A stretch of DNA of 64,000 bases from the NCBI GenBank assembly GCA_964368645.1, contig CAYJBY010000011.1:1-64000 (forward strand), read 5' to 3'. The position numbers and the translations under genes were made by a program. Below the pieces are notes generated by a model. That model saw nothing but the letters and a program-made list of their open reading frames with translations, ran no database searches and had not been told where the DNA came from. Shown here piece by piece: positions 8,856-17,354 of the stretch (position 1 is its first letter; every line of letters begins with the position of its first letter). This stretch comes from JAEDHM01 sp964368645 (GTDB lineage Bacteria > Bacillota > Clostridia > Christensenellales > CAG-1252).

Positions 8856-9571
8856 AGAAATACTTAAAAATATTCGGATACGAAAAAGAGGAAATCACAC
8901 CGCTTTTAGAGCAGATTTTTAAGGACGCCGCTATGGCGGAATATACTCTTGACAACAGTAATTTGGACAATTTACTGACGGTAGAGGGCGAATACGATTC
9001 GGATATAGATAAGTACCTGCTTATCGCCTACGATGTTTTCGGCAAGGCGGTGTACGCGGACGACGATTTTAGCTTATCGAAATGTATCGGCGACTATATG
9101 CGATTAAGCGGCGGTTACGTTGCCACGGCGGAAAGCTTGACAGGCGGACTTGTAGCGGCAAGAATCGTAGACGTTCCGGGAGCAAGCGACTATTTCTATT
9201 TTTCGCAGGTGACTTATAACGAACAAGCCAAGATAGATTACCTCGGAGTATCCGCTATATCCTTAAAGGAACACGGTGCGGTTTCTCCCGACGTATGCTA
9301 CCAAATGGCGGTTGGACTTTTGAAAGATAATCACGTATCCTACGGCGTATCAACCACGGGGTTAGCGTCAATCGGCGGCGAGGAATCCGAGGAAAAGCCC
9401 GTAGGCTTGACCTATATAGGAATATCGGACGACGTAAAATGCGAGGTATTCAAATACATATTCAAGGGTACGCGCTCCGAGATACGCAACAAGGCCGCCA
9501 ACGCCGCGCTGTTCCGTCTGCTTTCAAGACTGAAAACACCTGTTGATTTCAGTAGTATAGTGGTTGATTAA
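8852..9571 (+). CDS. CinA-like protein lacking the N-terminal MoCF domain (NMN amidohydrolase domain)
   Basis: The 239-aa protein matches only the middle and C-terminal parts of CinA. Residues 1-75 resemble the KH-like middle domain, and about 85-230 form the PncC-type domain that deamidates nicotinamide mononucleotide. The active-site motif is AESLTGG (usually AESCTGG) and the later motif is TTGLASIGG (usually TGIAGPGG). The N-terminal ADP-ribose pyrophosphatase-like domain of about 165 residues is absent, and the 4-bp overlap with pgsA leaves no room for it. Position between pgsA and recA is the classical cinA position. Activity is plausible but the two motif changes make it less certain. 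Confidence 0.85.
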   Translation: MKKYLKIFGYEKEEITPLLEQIFKDAAMAEYTLDNSNLDNLLTVEGEYDSDIDKYLLIAYDVFGKAVYADDDFSLSKCIGDYMRLSGGYVATAESLTGGLVAARIVDVPGASDYFYFSQVTYNEQAKIDYLGVSAISLKEHGAVSPDVCYQMAVGLLKDNHVSYGVSTTGLASIGGEESEEKPVGLTYIGISDDVKCEVFKYIFKGTRSEIRNKAANAALFRLLSRLKTPVDFSSIVVD

Positions 9572-9732
9572 ATTCTCAATTTCAAGCATAAAGTCCTATT
9601 AAACGGACAGTACATATAGCAAAATATGCTAAAATTACATTGTGCCCTAGGGCAACGAAAAATAGTGAGGTATAAAAGATGAGCCCGAAAGGCAACGACA
9701 CAAAAAAAGTTAATGACAAAGAGGTAAATAAA

Positions 9733-10764
9733 ATGGACGAAAAAAAGCAAGAGTTACTTGATCAAGCCATAGCGCAGATAGAGAAAGTACACGGCAAGGG
9801 TTCCATAATGAAGCTGGGAAGCGATTATCACGTCAATGTTGACGTAATTCCTACCGGCTGCTTGTCGCTTGATTCCGCTTTAGGCGTAGGCGGTCTTCCT
9901 AGAGGCAGAATAATCGAGATATACGGACCGGAATCCTCAGGTAAAACAACGGTTTCCCTGCACGTAGTGGCTGAAGCCCAAAAGCTGGGCGGCGCGGCGG
10001 CATTTATTGACGCAGAACACGCGCTTGATCCCGTTTATGCGGCAAAGTTGGGCGTCAATTTGGACGAGCTGTACATATCACAGCCCGACAACGGCGAGCA
10101 GGCTTTGGATATAGCAGAGTATTTGGTGCGCAGCGGTGCGGTTGATATAATCGTTATCGACTCCGTGGCGGCACTTACTCCCAAGGCGGAGATAGAGGGC
10201 GACATTTCCCAACAGCACGTAGGCTTGCAGGCAAGACTTATGAGCTCCGCGTTGCGTAAGCTAACCGCTATAGTCAACAAGACCAAAACTTGCGTTATCT
10301 TCATCAACCAGTTGCGTGAAAAGGTGGGTATTATGTTCGGTAATCCCGAGGTTACTCCCGGCGGTAAGGCATTGAAGTTCTATTCTTCCGTAAGATTAGA
10401 CGTTCGTAAGAAGGATCCAATTAAAGACGGCTCTGCTATAATCGGTAATCACACCACTGTTAAGGTAGTTAAGAACAAGCTTGCGCCTCCCTTCCGCGTT
10501 GCAGAATTCGACATTATTTACGGAAGCGGTATTTCGACGGTTGGCTGTATCGTTGATATGGCTATTGAGGAAAATATTTTCAAAAAGAGCGGTTCTTGGA
10601 TAAGCTACAACGACGAAAAAATCGCGCAGGGCAGGGATAAATGTATCGCTTTGCTCAAGGAAAACAAGGAGCTTATGGCTGAAGTATCGGCGAAGGTTCG
10701 CGCTAACCTAACCAGTTTGCCCGTGACGGAGGACACCTCCGATTCGGGAAGCGACGACGAATAA
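9733..10764 (+). CDS. recA: Recombinase RecA
   Basis: The 343-aa protein is the strand-exchange ATPase of homologous recombination and the activator of LexA cleavage. Walker A GPESSGKTT lies near residues 65-73, Walker B IIVIDSVAAL near 140, and loop L2 follows the FINQLREKVGIMFGNPEVTPGG region. The ATG at 9733 gives the usual N terminus and has GAGGT (9721-9725) 7 nt upstream. An in-frame ATG at 9679 also has a well-spaced GAGGT and would add 18 hydrophilic residues. A strong terminator follows, so the gene is probably monocistronic. I saw no recognisable LexA box upstream. Confidence 0.97.
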   Translation: MDEKKQELLDQAIAQIEKVHGKGSIMKLGSDYHVNVDVIPTGCLSLDSALGVGGLPRGRIIEIYGPESSGKTTVSLHVVAEAQKLGGAAAFIDAEHALDPVYAAKLGVNLDELYISQPDNGEQALDIAEYLVRSGAVDIIVIDSVAALTPKAEIEGDISQQHVGLQARLMSSALRKLTAIVNKTKTCVIFINQLREKVGIMFGNPEVTPGGKALKFYSSVRLDVRKKDPIKDGSAIIGNHTTVKVVKNKLAPPFRVAEFDIIYGSGISTVGCIVDMAIEENIFKKSGSWISYNDEKIAQGRDKCIALLKENKELMAEVSAKVRANLTSLPVTEDTSDSGSDDE

Positions 10765-10776
10765 CTTGCAGTTGCT

Positions 10777-10809
10777 AACCCCCGTGCGATTTCGCACGGG
10801 GGTTTTTGT
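10777..10809 (+). terminator. Strong rho-independent terminator of recA
   Basis: AACCCCCGTGCGA pairs perfectly with TCGCACGGGGGTT around TT, followed by T5. It is 12 nt after the recA stop. Confidence 0.93.
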
Positions 10810-10851
10810 TAAAAATAAAATACAATCTTATTGATTTAGTAAAAATGCGTG

Positions 10852-10880
10852 TTGACATATACTATATTTAGTGTTAGAAT
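10852..10880 (+). promoter_or_regulatory. Sigma-A promoter of rny
   Basis: -35 TTGACA (10852-10857), 17-bp spacer, -10 TAGAAT (10875-10880). It gives a leader of about 70 nt before the rny start, unlike the leaderless set in this window. Confidence 0.85.
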
Positions 10881-10958
10881 TTATGTTAGGTTATTATGGC
10901 GTGGTAGCCTAACTGCGCCTTGTTCCTTGAAATTTGAATATTTATGGAGGTTAGCAAA

Positions 10959-12560
10959 ATGATAAGCAGTTTAGTTTCCGCTATACTGTTGAGTTCGCTT
11001 CCCCCTTATGCCACTGCACTTATTTCTATTGCCACTTGCGCCGTCGGCGCGGTTTTAGGATATTTCATTTACAGATTTTTTGTAATCAAGAAATTCAGCA
11101 GCGCTAAGGAAGAAGCTCAACGCATAGTGGATGAGGCAAAATTAGAAGCAAAGACTTTAAGGAAAGAAGCATTACTGGAGGCTAAAGAGGAGCAACACCG
11201 TTTACGCGCAGAGCTTGACAAAGAGAGCAAGGAGCGGAGAACAGAGTTGCAAAGGCAGGAACAACGCTTAACGAGCCGTGACGAGCAACTCAACAAAAAG
11301 GAAGATATGCTCGACAAGAAGACGGCGGATTTGGACAAAGTCAAAGGTCAGCTTGCTCAAAAAGAAGCTGATATAATGAAGCGCGACGACGAATTAAAAA
11401 CAAAAGAGGGGAATATCGATAGAAAAATCGAAGAAGTTGCGCAGTTAAGCCGTGAAGAAGCCAAGAGTATTTTGATGGAAGGGTTGATGGAGACCGCTAA
11501 GAAGGACGCAGTCAACCAAGCTAAAGAAATAGAGCAGACAGCGAGGGACGAAGCTGAGAAAAAAGCAAAAGAGATTATCGGTTTGGCCGTTCAAAAATGC
11601 GCTGCCGACCACGCGTCGGAAATCGCAGTATCGGTTGTGGCTTTGCCCAGCGACGATATGAAAGGCCGTATAATCGGTAGAGTCGGAAGGAATATCCGCG
11701 CGTTGGAAAACGCAACGGGCGTTGACGTTATAATTGACGATACGCCTGACGTAGTTACGCTTTCGGGTTTTGATCCGATAAGACGTGAAATCGCGCGTAT
11801 CACTCTCGAAAGACTGATAGCAGACGGACGTATCCATCCCGCGAGAATCGAGGAGATGGTAGATAAAGTTAAGAACGAAATCAATAACCAAATCAAGGAA
11901 GCGGGTGAAGCCGCCGCCTTTGAAGCTAGCGTTTTCGGTTTACATCCGGAATTAATCAAGATTCTCGGTAGGCTGAAGTACCGTACCAGTTACGGTCAGA
12001 ACGTATTAAAGCATTCGTTAGAGGTTTCGTATTTAGCAGGAATAATGGCTGCGGAACTGGGTGCCGACGTCAAAATCGCCAAGCGTGCAGGTTTACTTCA
12101 CGATATAGGCAAGGCGGTTGACCACGAGGTAGAAGGTACGCACATTACGATAGGCGAGGAGCTTGCTAAAAAGTTCAAGGAGAGTCCTGCGGTTGTACAC
12201 GCAATTGCGGCACACCACGGCGACATAGAAGCCAAAACCTTAGAGGCTATGCTTGTACAAGCGGCAGACGCAATTTCGGGCGCAAGGCCCGGAGCTAGAC
12301 GTGAGTCTATCGAAAATTACGTCAAGAGATTGGAGAGTATAGAGACGATAGCCAACTCCTTCAAGGGCGTCGAAACGTCGTATGCCATTCAGGCAGGCAG
12401 AGAAATACGCGTTATGGTTAAGCCCGACGAGGTTGATGACAGTCAGACCTATTATATCGCCAAGGAAATCGCTTCCAAGCTGGAATCGGAGCTTGAATAT
12501 CCCGGCCAAATTAAGGTCAGCGTTATAAGAGAGCTACGCAGCGTGGAATACGCGAAGTAA
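10959..12560 (+). CDS. rny: Ribonuclease Y
   Basis: The 533-aa membrane-anchored endoribonuclease initiates mRNA decay in Firmicutes. An N-terminal hydrophobic segment (about 15-38) is followed by a long charged coiled coil (about 45-190). A KH domain (GRIIGRVGRNIRALE, about 225) and an HD domain (GLLHDIGKAVDHE, about 380, with a downstream HH) complete the family layout. The ATG at 10959 is preferred to 10944 because GGAGG (10946-10950) lies 8 nt upstream. It sits directly after recA, as in many clostridia. Confidence 0.96.
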   Translation: MISSLVSAILLSSLPPYATALISIATCAVGAVLGYFIYRFFVIKKFSSAKEEAQRIVDEAKLEAKTLRKEALLEAKEEQHRLRAELDKESKERRTELQRQEQRLTSRDEQLNKKEDMLDKKTADLDKVKGQLAQKEADIMKRDDELKTKEGNIDRKIEEVAQLSREEAKSILMEGLMETAKKDAVNQAKEIEQTARDEAEKKAKEIIGLAVQKCAADHASEIAVSVVALPSDDMKGRIIGRVGRNIRALENATGVDVIIDDTPDVVTLSGFDPIRREIARITLERLIADGRIHPARIEEMVDKVKNEINNQIKEAGEAAAFEASVFGLHPELIKILGRLKYRTSYGQNVLKHSLEVSYLAGIMAAELGADVKIAKRAGLLHDIGKAVDHEVEGTHITIGEELAKKFKESPAVVHAIAAHHGDIEAKTLEAMLVQAADAISGARPGARRESIENYVKRLESIETIANSFKGVETSYAIQAGREIRVMVKPDEVDDSQTYYIAKEIASKLESELEYPGQIKVSVIRELRSVEYAK

Positions 12561-12585
12561 AAAACAAGGGTGCTAAAGCACCGAA

Positions 12586-12617
12586 AAAAGCAAGGACTTG
12601 TGCCTTGCTTTTTTTGT
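12586..12617 (+). terminator. Rho-independent terminator of rny
   Basis: AAAAGCAAGG (12586-12595) pairs with CCTTGCTTTT around a 7-nt loop, followed by a T run. A smaller GGTGC/GCACC hairpin lies just before it. Confidence 0.9.
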
Positions 12618-12707
12618 GCGAAAAACAAATCGTAATTCTAAAGTCGATAGACAAGAAAAGATATTCGGCGGTAATAATGCCAAACACTACGCGAAACACG
12701 GAGAACT

Positions 12708-12831
12708 ATCTGCGAGCGGAAAAAGATATGCTAGCAAAAGAAATCTGCTAGCAAAAGAAATCTTCGAGTATAAAAAGATATGCGAGCGGAAAGAGATATG
12801 TGAGTGGAAAGCCATATACGAAAGTTAGGCT
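12708..12831 (+). repeat. Seven tandem 17-18 bp repeat units in the rny-csd spacer
   Basis: Units begin at 12708, 12726, 12743, 12760, 12778, 12796 and 12814. The approximate consensus is ATATGCGAGCGGAAAAAG; the second and third units differ at one position (ATATG/ATCTG). The last unit is the most diverged. It fills most of the 325-bp spacer between converging rny and the cysteine desulfurase gene. A frame reading through it gives an ERKEICEWK-like periodic peptide, probably not a gene. Confidence 0.85.
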
Positions 12832-12885
12832 ACATAATTTTAGTTTTTTTTGTATTTCGGGCGAATTTCCTTTATAATAGGCGGT

Positions 12886-14007
12886 TTATTTGTTGGCAAT
12901 TAAGGTTTTAAGTGCCTTAATCAGTTTTTCAACCTCGGAAAACGTATTATTATAGCCAAGGCTTACCCTAACCAAGCCGTCGTTTTCGGTTCCGAGATGT
13001 TTGTGCATTAAGGGAGCGCAGTGCAGACCGCTTCTTACCGCTATGTTGTAGTTTTCATTGAGAATATCCGCTACCTCCGCAGAGCTGTACCCATCGACGG
13101 AAAAAGCGATAATACCCAGTGTATTATCAGTATAGCAGTGGAGCTTTTTTTCGTTTTTTATGAAGCCCAAGAGGTGCAACGCCAGCTTGGAAATCTTAAT
13201 ATTAATGCTGTCAAAATTATCTATTGTCCACCCTATACCCTCGGCTAAGGCGGCAAAAGCAGGCGTGTTAAGCGTTCCGCTTTCCAAGCTTTCGGGCGTA
13301 TTGAGCGGCTGGTAAAGATTGTTGCTTTCGGTGCCTGTACCGCCGCAGATTAAGGGTTTGATTTGAACGCTCCGCGAAAAAGCCAAAAAACCCGAACCCT
13401 GAACCCCGTGAAGACATTTGTGCCCGGGTGCGGCTACCATATCACAACCCGTTTCGCGCATATTAAAGGGGATTTTGCCAAGAGATTGCGCCCCGTCCAC
13501 AAGATATAAAAGTCCGTAGTTTTCCGCAACCTTACCGCACTCCTTAAGATTATTGGGTAAGCCGTTGACGTTGGAAACAGCGGTAACGGCAAGCAGGTAG
13601 GTATCCTTATTGACCGCCTTTGCCAGTTCCTCCGCGGTAACTCCATTGTCTGTAGGCTGAACCACTGTAAGCGAAATCATATTTTTGCGCTTCAATTCAA
13701 ATAACGGACGAAGGACGGAGTTATGCTCCATAGCGGTTGTTATAACGTGTCTTCCGGGTTTGAGTGTACCTAAAATCGCAAGGTTAAGAGCCTCGGTGCA
13801 GTTCTTTGTCAGCGCAATTTCCGCGTTATCGTTTTTGATTAGCCGCTTTACCTGTTCTCTAGCACTGCGAATATTAATGCAAGCCTTAATCGCGTCCGAA
13901 TGACCGCTTCTGCCTGCGTTCGAGGGATTGTTAAGCTCCCTAATCACTGCTTTGATGACTGACGGCGGCAGAAATCTGCCCGTTGCTGAATTGTCGAAAT
14001 AAATCAT
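12886..14007 (-). CDS. Cysteine desulfurase family protein (class V aminotransferase fold)
   Basis: The 373-aa PLP enzyme belongs to the small cysteine desulfurase family (TIGR01977-like) that mobilises sulfur or selenium from cysteine or selenocysteine. The N terminus MIYFDNSATG, the PLP region EHNSVLRP, the Asp-Gln in VDGAQS and the Schiff-base lysine in PGHKCLHG are present. The catalytic-loop cysteine is in SGLHCAP near residue 330. The divergent neighbour encodes DUF3343, a pairing often linked to Se/S delivery. No selD or selA is in the window. A G-rich CGGGGT precedes the ATG. Confidence 0.88.
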   Translation of the reverse strand: MIYFDNSATGRFLPPSVIKAVIRELNNPSNAGRSGHSDAIKACINIRSAREQVKRLIKNDNAEIALTKNCTEALNLAILGTLKPGRHVITTAMEHNSVLRPLFELKRKNMISLTVVQPTDNGVTAEELAKAVNKDTYLLAVTAVSNVNGLPNNLKECGKVAENYGLLYLVDGAQSLGKIPFNMRETGCDMVAAPGHKCLHGVQGSGFLAFSRSVQIKPLICGGTGTESNNLYQPLNTPESLESGTLNTPAFAALAEGIGWTIDNFDSINIKISKLALHLLGFIKNEKKLHCYTDNTLGIIAFSVDGYSSAEVADILNENYNIAVRSGLHCAPLMHKHLGTENDGLVRVSLGYNNTFSEVEKLIKALKTLIANK

Positions 14008-14069
14008 AGTTACCCCGGGTTGGTTTGGATAGTATATTATATTAGAAAGGCAAGCAAAAAGTTGTAGCT

Positions 14070-14303
14070 ATGACAAATAAATACTTAATAATAGCCTTTG
14101 GTAGCCGAAACGATACGATGACTTTTTACGAAAAGTACACGCAGTCGGGAGGGCGCGGAGTGATAATTAACACCCCGAAAAGGGTGAGCACAGGCTGTGG
14201 TATTTCGGTAAAAATACCCTCCGGGTTTGAGAATACGGCGTACAGGGTTCTGCGTGTGGGCTACTACCGTTCCTATATAGGGATTTTTCAGGACGAAAGG
14301 TAG
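14070..14303 (+). CDS. DUF3343 (putative Se/S carrier-like) small protein
   Basis: The 77-aa protein matches the DUF3343 pattern: a beta-strand start (KYLIIAFGSRNDTMTFYE), the short PKRVSTGCGIS segment with one conserved Cys, and a following strand. The family occurs beside cysteine desulfurases and YedF/SelD genes and is proposed to carry selenium or sulfur. Here it is divergent from the desulfurase with a 62-bp intergenic region. No Shine-Dalgarno is apparent. A terminator at 14423 suggests a single-gene unit. Confidence 0.7.
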   Translation: MTNKYLIIAFGSRNDTMTFYEKYTQSGGRGVIINTPKRVSTGCGISVKIPSGFENTAYRVLRVGYYRSYIGIFQDER

Positions 14304-14422
14304 CGTAAAGCCTTACAAGGAAAGCTCTGCGGTCATAAAAATCTACGGAAGATAGGAGAGTAACCGAAAAAAGTGCGTACAAAGGCAAAAGCTTTTGCAA
14401 GTAAAAGCATATCACTAGGGAA

Positions 14423-14449
14423 CGGCGGTTGTCCGCCGCTCTTTTTTTA
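14423..14449 (+). terminator. Rho-independent terminator after the DUF3343 gene
   Basis: CGGCGG/CCGCCG stem with a TTGT tetraloop, then CTC and T7. The region between the DUF3343 stop and this hairpin also has a 14-bp palindrome, GCAAAAGCTTTTGC, at 14385-14398. Confidence 0.8.
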
Positions 14450-14492
14450 CGGAAAAAGGGTATGGAAGAGGGTAGGTCGATTGGTATTTCTC

Positions 14493-14521
14493 TTTACAAT
14501 ACCGATAAAGTATGTTAAAAT
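14493..14521 (+). promoter_or_regulatory. Sigma-A promoter of nth, leaderless geometry
   Basis: -35 TTTACA (14493-14498), 17-bp spacer, -10 TAAAAT (14516-14521). The ATG of nth begins at 14529, 7 nt after the -10, at the expected +1. Confidence 0.72.
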
Positions 14522-14528
14522 TCTAGGA

Positions 14529-15152
14529 ATGGAAAACGCTGAAATAATATACAGCCTACTTAACGAAATGCACAAGCGTCCCGAGTGCGAACTGGACTTC
14601 GCTACGCCGTATCAGCTTTTGGTATCGGTGATTTTGTCGGCTCAATGCACCGACAAGCGAGTGAACGAGGTTACGCCTGCGTTATTCGCCGTTGCTCCTA
14701 CGCCCTCCGCGGTTATCGCTTTGGGCGAAGAACGCTTAGAGGAGTATATTCACAGCTGCGGTTTTTATCACAACAAAGCGAAAAATATCATCGGCGCAAG
14801 TCAGGCGATAATCAGCAAGTTCGGCGGCGAGGTTCCTCGCACCGTTGAGGAGCTTGTTACGCTGGACGGAGTGGGGCGCAAAACCGCCAACGTGGTTTAC
14901 GCCGTGGCTTTCGGCGGCAACGCAATCGCCGTGGATACTCACGTTTTCCGTGTGTCGCACCGCTTGGGGCTTTCCGACGCTAAGGATCCGTCAGGAGTGG
15001 AAAGGGATCTATGCAAGGGCTTTCCCGAGGAGGAGTGGTCCGTATTGCACCACCTTCTGATACACCACGGAAGATACGTTTGCAAGGCGCGTAATCCATT
15101 GTGCGGAGAGTGTTTGCTTAACGAGTATTGCCGTTACGGCAAGGAGGATTAA
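14529..15152 (+). CDS. nth: Endonuclease III
   Basis: The 207-aa DNA glycosylase/AP lyase removes oxidised pyrimidines. The helix-hairpin-helix LDGVGRKTANVV carries the catalytic Lys, the VDTHVFRVS segment the catalytic Asp, and the C-terminal [4Fe-4S] loop has C-x6-C-x2-C-x5-C. The ATG at 14529 is chosen because it starts the family-conserved sequence and lies at the predicted transcription start; longer frames would read through the promoter. It heads a plus-strand unit nth-nfnA-nfnB-obg-yhbY with short gaps or overlaps. Confidence 0.95.
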   Translation: MENAEIIYSLLNEMHKRPECELDFATPYQLLVSVILSAQCTDKRVNEVTPALFAVAPTPSAVIALGEERLEEYIHSCGFYHNKAKNIIGASQAIISKFGGEVPRTVEELVTLDGVGRKTANVVYAVAFGGNAIAVDTHVFRVSHRLGLSDAKDPSGVERDLCKGFPEEEWSVLHHLLIHHGRYVCKARNPLCGECLLNEYCRYGKED

Positions 15153-15158
15153 TAGGTT

Positions 15159-15989
15159 ATGAATCAACTGTTGCAAAAACGCGAGCTTGCGGCTAACGTA
15201 AACGAGTACGTTTTTTCCGCTCCCGAAATTGCAAAATACGCCAAGGCAGGACAGTTTGTGATTCTTCGTGTTGACGATGAGGGCGAACGGGTTCCTTTTA
15301 CGCTTTGCGACTCTGATAATAAACTGGGTACAGTTACGCTTTTGGTGCAGTCCGTAGGCTATTCCACCTATAAATTAGCACAGCTTAAGGTAAACGATTA
15401 TATATCCGATATGGTAGGTCCTCTCGGTAACGCCACAGACCTTAACGCTTACAATAAAATTATTTTAGTGGGCGGCGGCATAGGCGTAGCGGTCGTCTAT
15501 CCCCAAGCCAAGTATTTACACGGCTTAGGCAAGGACGTTACCTCTATAATAGGCGCGAGGAACGAATCTTTGGTTATGTACGAGCAGGAGATGCGCAGAT
15601 ACAGCAACAACGCTTACGTAATGACAGACGACGGCAGTTACGGCGAAAAGGGCTTTGTAACTTCCAAGTTAAAGGAGCTTCTTGACAGCGCGTCGGGTTA
15701 CGATTGCGTTTTCGCGGTAGGCCCTTTGATGATGATGCGCGCCGTTTGCGAGCTGACCAGACCGTACGGTATCAAAACAGTGATTAGTATGAACAGTATT
15801 ATGGTGGACGGCACCGGTATGTGCGGCGGCTGTAGGCTTACGGTTGACGGCAAGACGAAATACGCCTGTGTTGACGGTCCTGAGTTCGACGGACATTCGG
15901 TGGATTTTGCGGAAGCAATTAACCGTTCAGCTTATTATAAATCCATTGAGCAGGAGCATCTTTGCCGCTTAAAAGGAGAGAAAAAGTAA
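15159..15989 (+). CDS. nfnA: NfnA/SudB-like ferredoxin-NADP reductase alpha subunit
   Basis: The 276-aa flavoprotein has a ferredoxin-reductase FAD domain (GQFVILR, RVPFTLCD), an NAD(P)-binding domain (LVGGGIGVAVVYPQA) and a C-terminal [2Fe-2S] site. That site has the DGTGMCGGC segment near residue 220 and a third Cys in YACVDGPEFDG, as in the one-Asp three-Cys cluster of NfnA. With the adjacent NfnB it would form the electron-bifurcating transhydrogenase linking NADH, NADPH and ferredoxin. PyrK is an alternative for the family, but no pyrD is nearby and NfnB is. Confidence 0.85.
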   Translation: MNQLLQKRELAANVNEYVFSAPEIAKYAKAGQFVILRVDDEGERVPFTLCDSDNKLGTVTLLVQSVGYSTYKLAQLKVNDYISDMVGPLGNATDLNAYNKIILVGGGIGVAVVYPQAKYLHGLGKDVTSIIGARNESLVMYEQEMRRYSNNAYVMTDDGSYGEKGFVTSKLKELLDSASGYDCVFAVGPLMMMRAVCELTRPYGIKTVISMNSIMVDGTGMCGGCRLTVDGKTKYACVDGPEFDGHSVDFAEAINRSAYYKSIEQEHLCRLKGEKK

Positions 15990-17353
15990 TGGATAACACT
16001 CAAAGACACGCTATGCCTCAGCAAAAGGCAGAAGTAAGAGCACACAATTTCGAGGAAGTCGCAACGGGCTTTACGGCGGATATGGCTTTATCCGAAGCGG
16101 CGCGTTGTCTTAATTGCAAGAATGCAAAATGCCGTGAGGGTTGTCCTGTCGGAGTACCCATACCCGAGTTTATCACCAAGGTAAAAGAGGGGGATTTCGA
16201 GGGCGCATATCGGGTAATAAAAAGCACCAACAGCTTGCCTGCCGTTTGCGGAAGAGTATGCCCTCAAGAGGAACAGTGCGAGAAGAACTGCGTCAGAAAC
16301 AAGTTGGGCGGTGCGGTGGCAATAGGCTCTCTTGAGCGTTTTGTTGCGGATTACGCACTCGCTAACCCTCAAACCGCCGTTAAGGTTTCCCAAAACGGTC
16401 GGAAAGCCGCGATAATAGGCAGCGGTCCGTCCGGGCTTACCTGTGCAGGAGAACTGGCAAAGGCAGGATTTAAGGTAGTGATTTACGAGGCTTTTCACAA
16501 GGCAGGCGGCGTGCTTGTGTACGGAATACCCGAGTTCAGACTACCCAAGAGTTTAGTCGCTAAGGAACTGGAAGGGCTTAAGACGTTGGGCGTGGAAATA
16601 CGGCTCAATACCGTAGTAGGTAAAACGGTTACGTTGGAGGATTTGATTGCCGAAAACGACGCTGTTTTTATCGGAACAGGCGCAGGCTTACCCAACTTCC
16701 AAGGGATACCGGGCGAGAACCTCAACGGCGTTTATTCCGCCAATGAGTACCTGACGAGAGTTAATCTTATGGGTGCGTACAGGAAGGACAGCACCACCCC
16801 TATAGTGGTAGGTTCAAGGGTTGCAGTCGTAGGAGCAGGTAACGTGGCTATGGACGCCGCGAGAACCGCCTTGCGCTTAGGCGCTGACGAGGTAAGAATC
16901 GTATATCGCAGGAGTCGCAACGAAATGCCTGCGAGAGCGGAGGAGATACGTCACGCCGAGGAAGAGGGCATAATTTTAGAGCTTTTGACCAATCCCGTGG
17001 AGATTATAGGGGATAAAAAGGTCGAAAAACTCTTATGCTGTCGTATGGAACTGGGCGAGCCTGACGCAAGCGGCAGACGCAGTCCTGTGAAAATCGAGGG
17101 CAGTGAATTTGAGATTCCCTGCGACCAAGTTATAATGGCGATAGGCACAAGCCCCAATCCCTTACTCAAAAAGAGCTGTTCAGAACTGGCGGTAGGGAAA
17201 AGAGGCACAATAATAATAGACGAAAACAGCGGCGAAACCTCTATAAAAAACGTATATGCAGGGGGAGACGCCGTTACAGGCGCGGCAACGGTTATACTTG
17301 CGATGGGCGCAGGCAAACGAGCCGCAGAAACGATAATAAAGAGAACGAAATAA
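15989..17353 (+). CDS. nfnB: NfnB/GltD-like NADPH-dependent oxidoreductase beta subunit
   Basis: The 454-aa protein resembles the small subunit of glutamate synthase. Two N-terminal [4Fe-4S] cysteine clusters (CLNCKNAKCREGC, CGRVCPQEEQCEKNC) precede an FAD-binding IIGSGPSGLTCA and an NADPH-binding VVGAGNVAMDAA fold. The start at 15989 forms TAATG with the nfnA stop, and AAAGGAGAG precedes it. No glutamate synthase large subunit is present, so the bifurcating transhydrogenase role with NfnA is preferred. Confidence 0.86.
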   Translation: MDNTQRHAMPQQKAEVRAHNFEEVATGFTADMALSEAARCLNCKNAKCREGCPVGVPIPEFITKVKEGDFEGAYRVIKSTNSLPAVCGRVCPQEEQCEKNCVRNKLGGAVAIGSLERFVADYALANPQTAVKVSQNGRKAAIIGSGPSGLTCAGELAKAGFKVVIYEAFHKAGGVLVYGIPEFRLPKSLVAKELEGLKTLGVEIRLNTVVGKTVTLEDLIAENDAVFIGTGAGLPNFQGIPGENLNGVYSANEYLTRVNLMGAYRKDSTTPIVVGSRVAVVGAGNVAMDAARTALRLGADEVRIVYRRSRNEMPARAEEIRHAEEEGIILELLTNPVEIIGDKKVEKLLCCRMELGEPDASGRRSPVKIEGSEFEIPCDQVIMAIGTSPNPLLKKSCSELAVGKRGTIIIDENSGETSIKNVYAGGDAVTGAATVILAMGAGKRAAETIIKRTK

Positions 17354-17354
17354 T

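Noticed and set aside
9572..9732. LexA box upstream of recA
   Set aside because: No GAAC-N4-GTTC-like palindrome seen; only a TAGCA/TGCTA inverted repeat at 9617-9631 of unknown meaning.
12598..12828. Plus-strand 76-codon frame after rny
   Set aside because: Runs through the terminator and the 18-bp tandem array; its periodic peptide simply mirrors the repeat.
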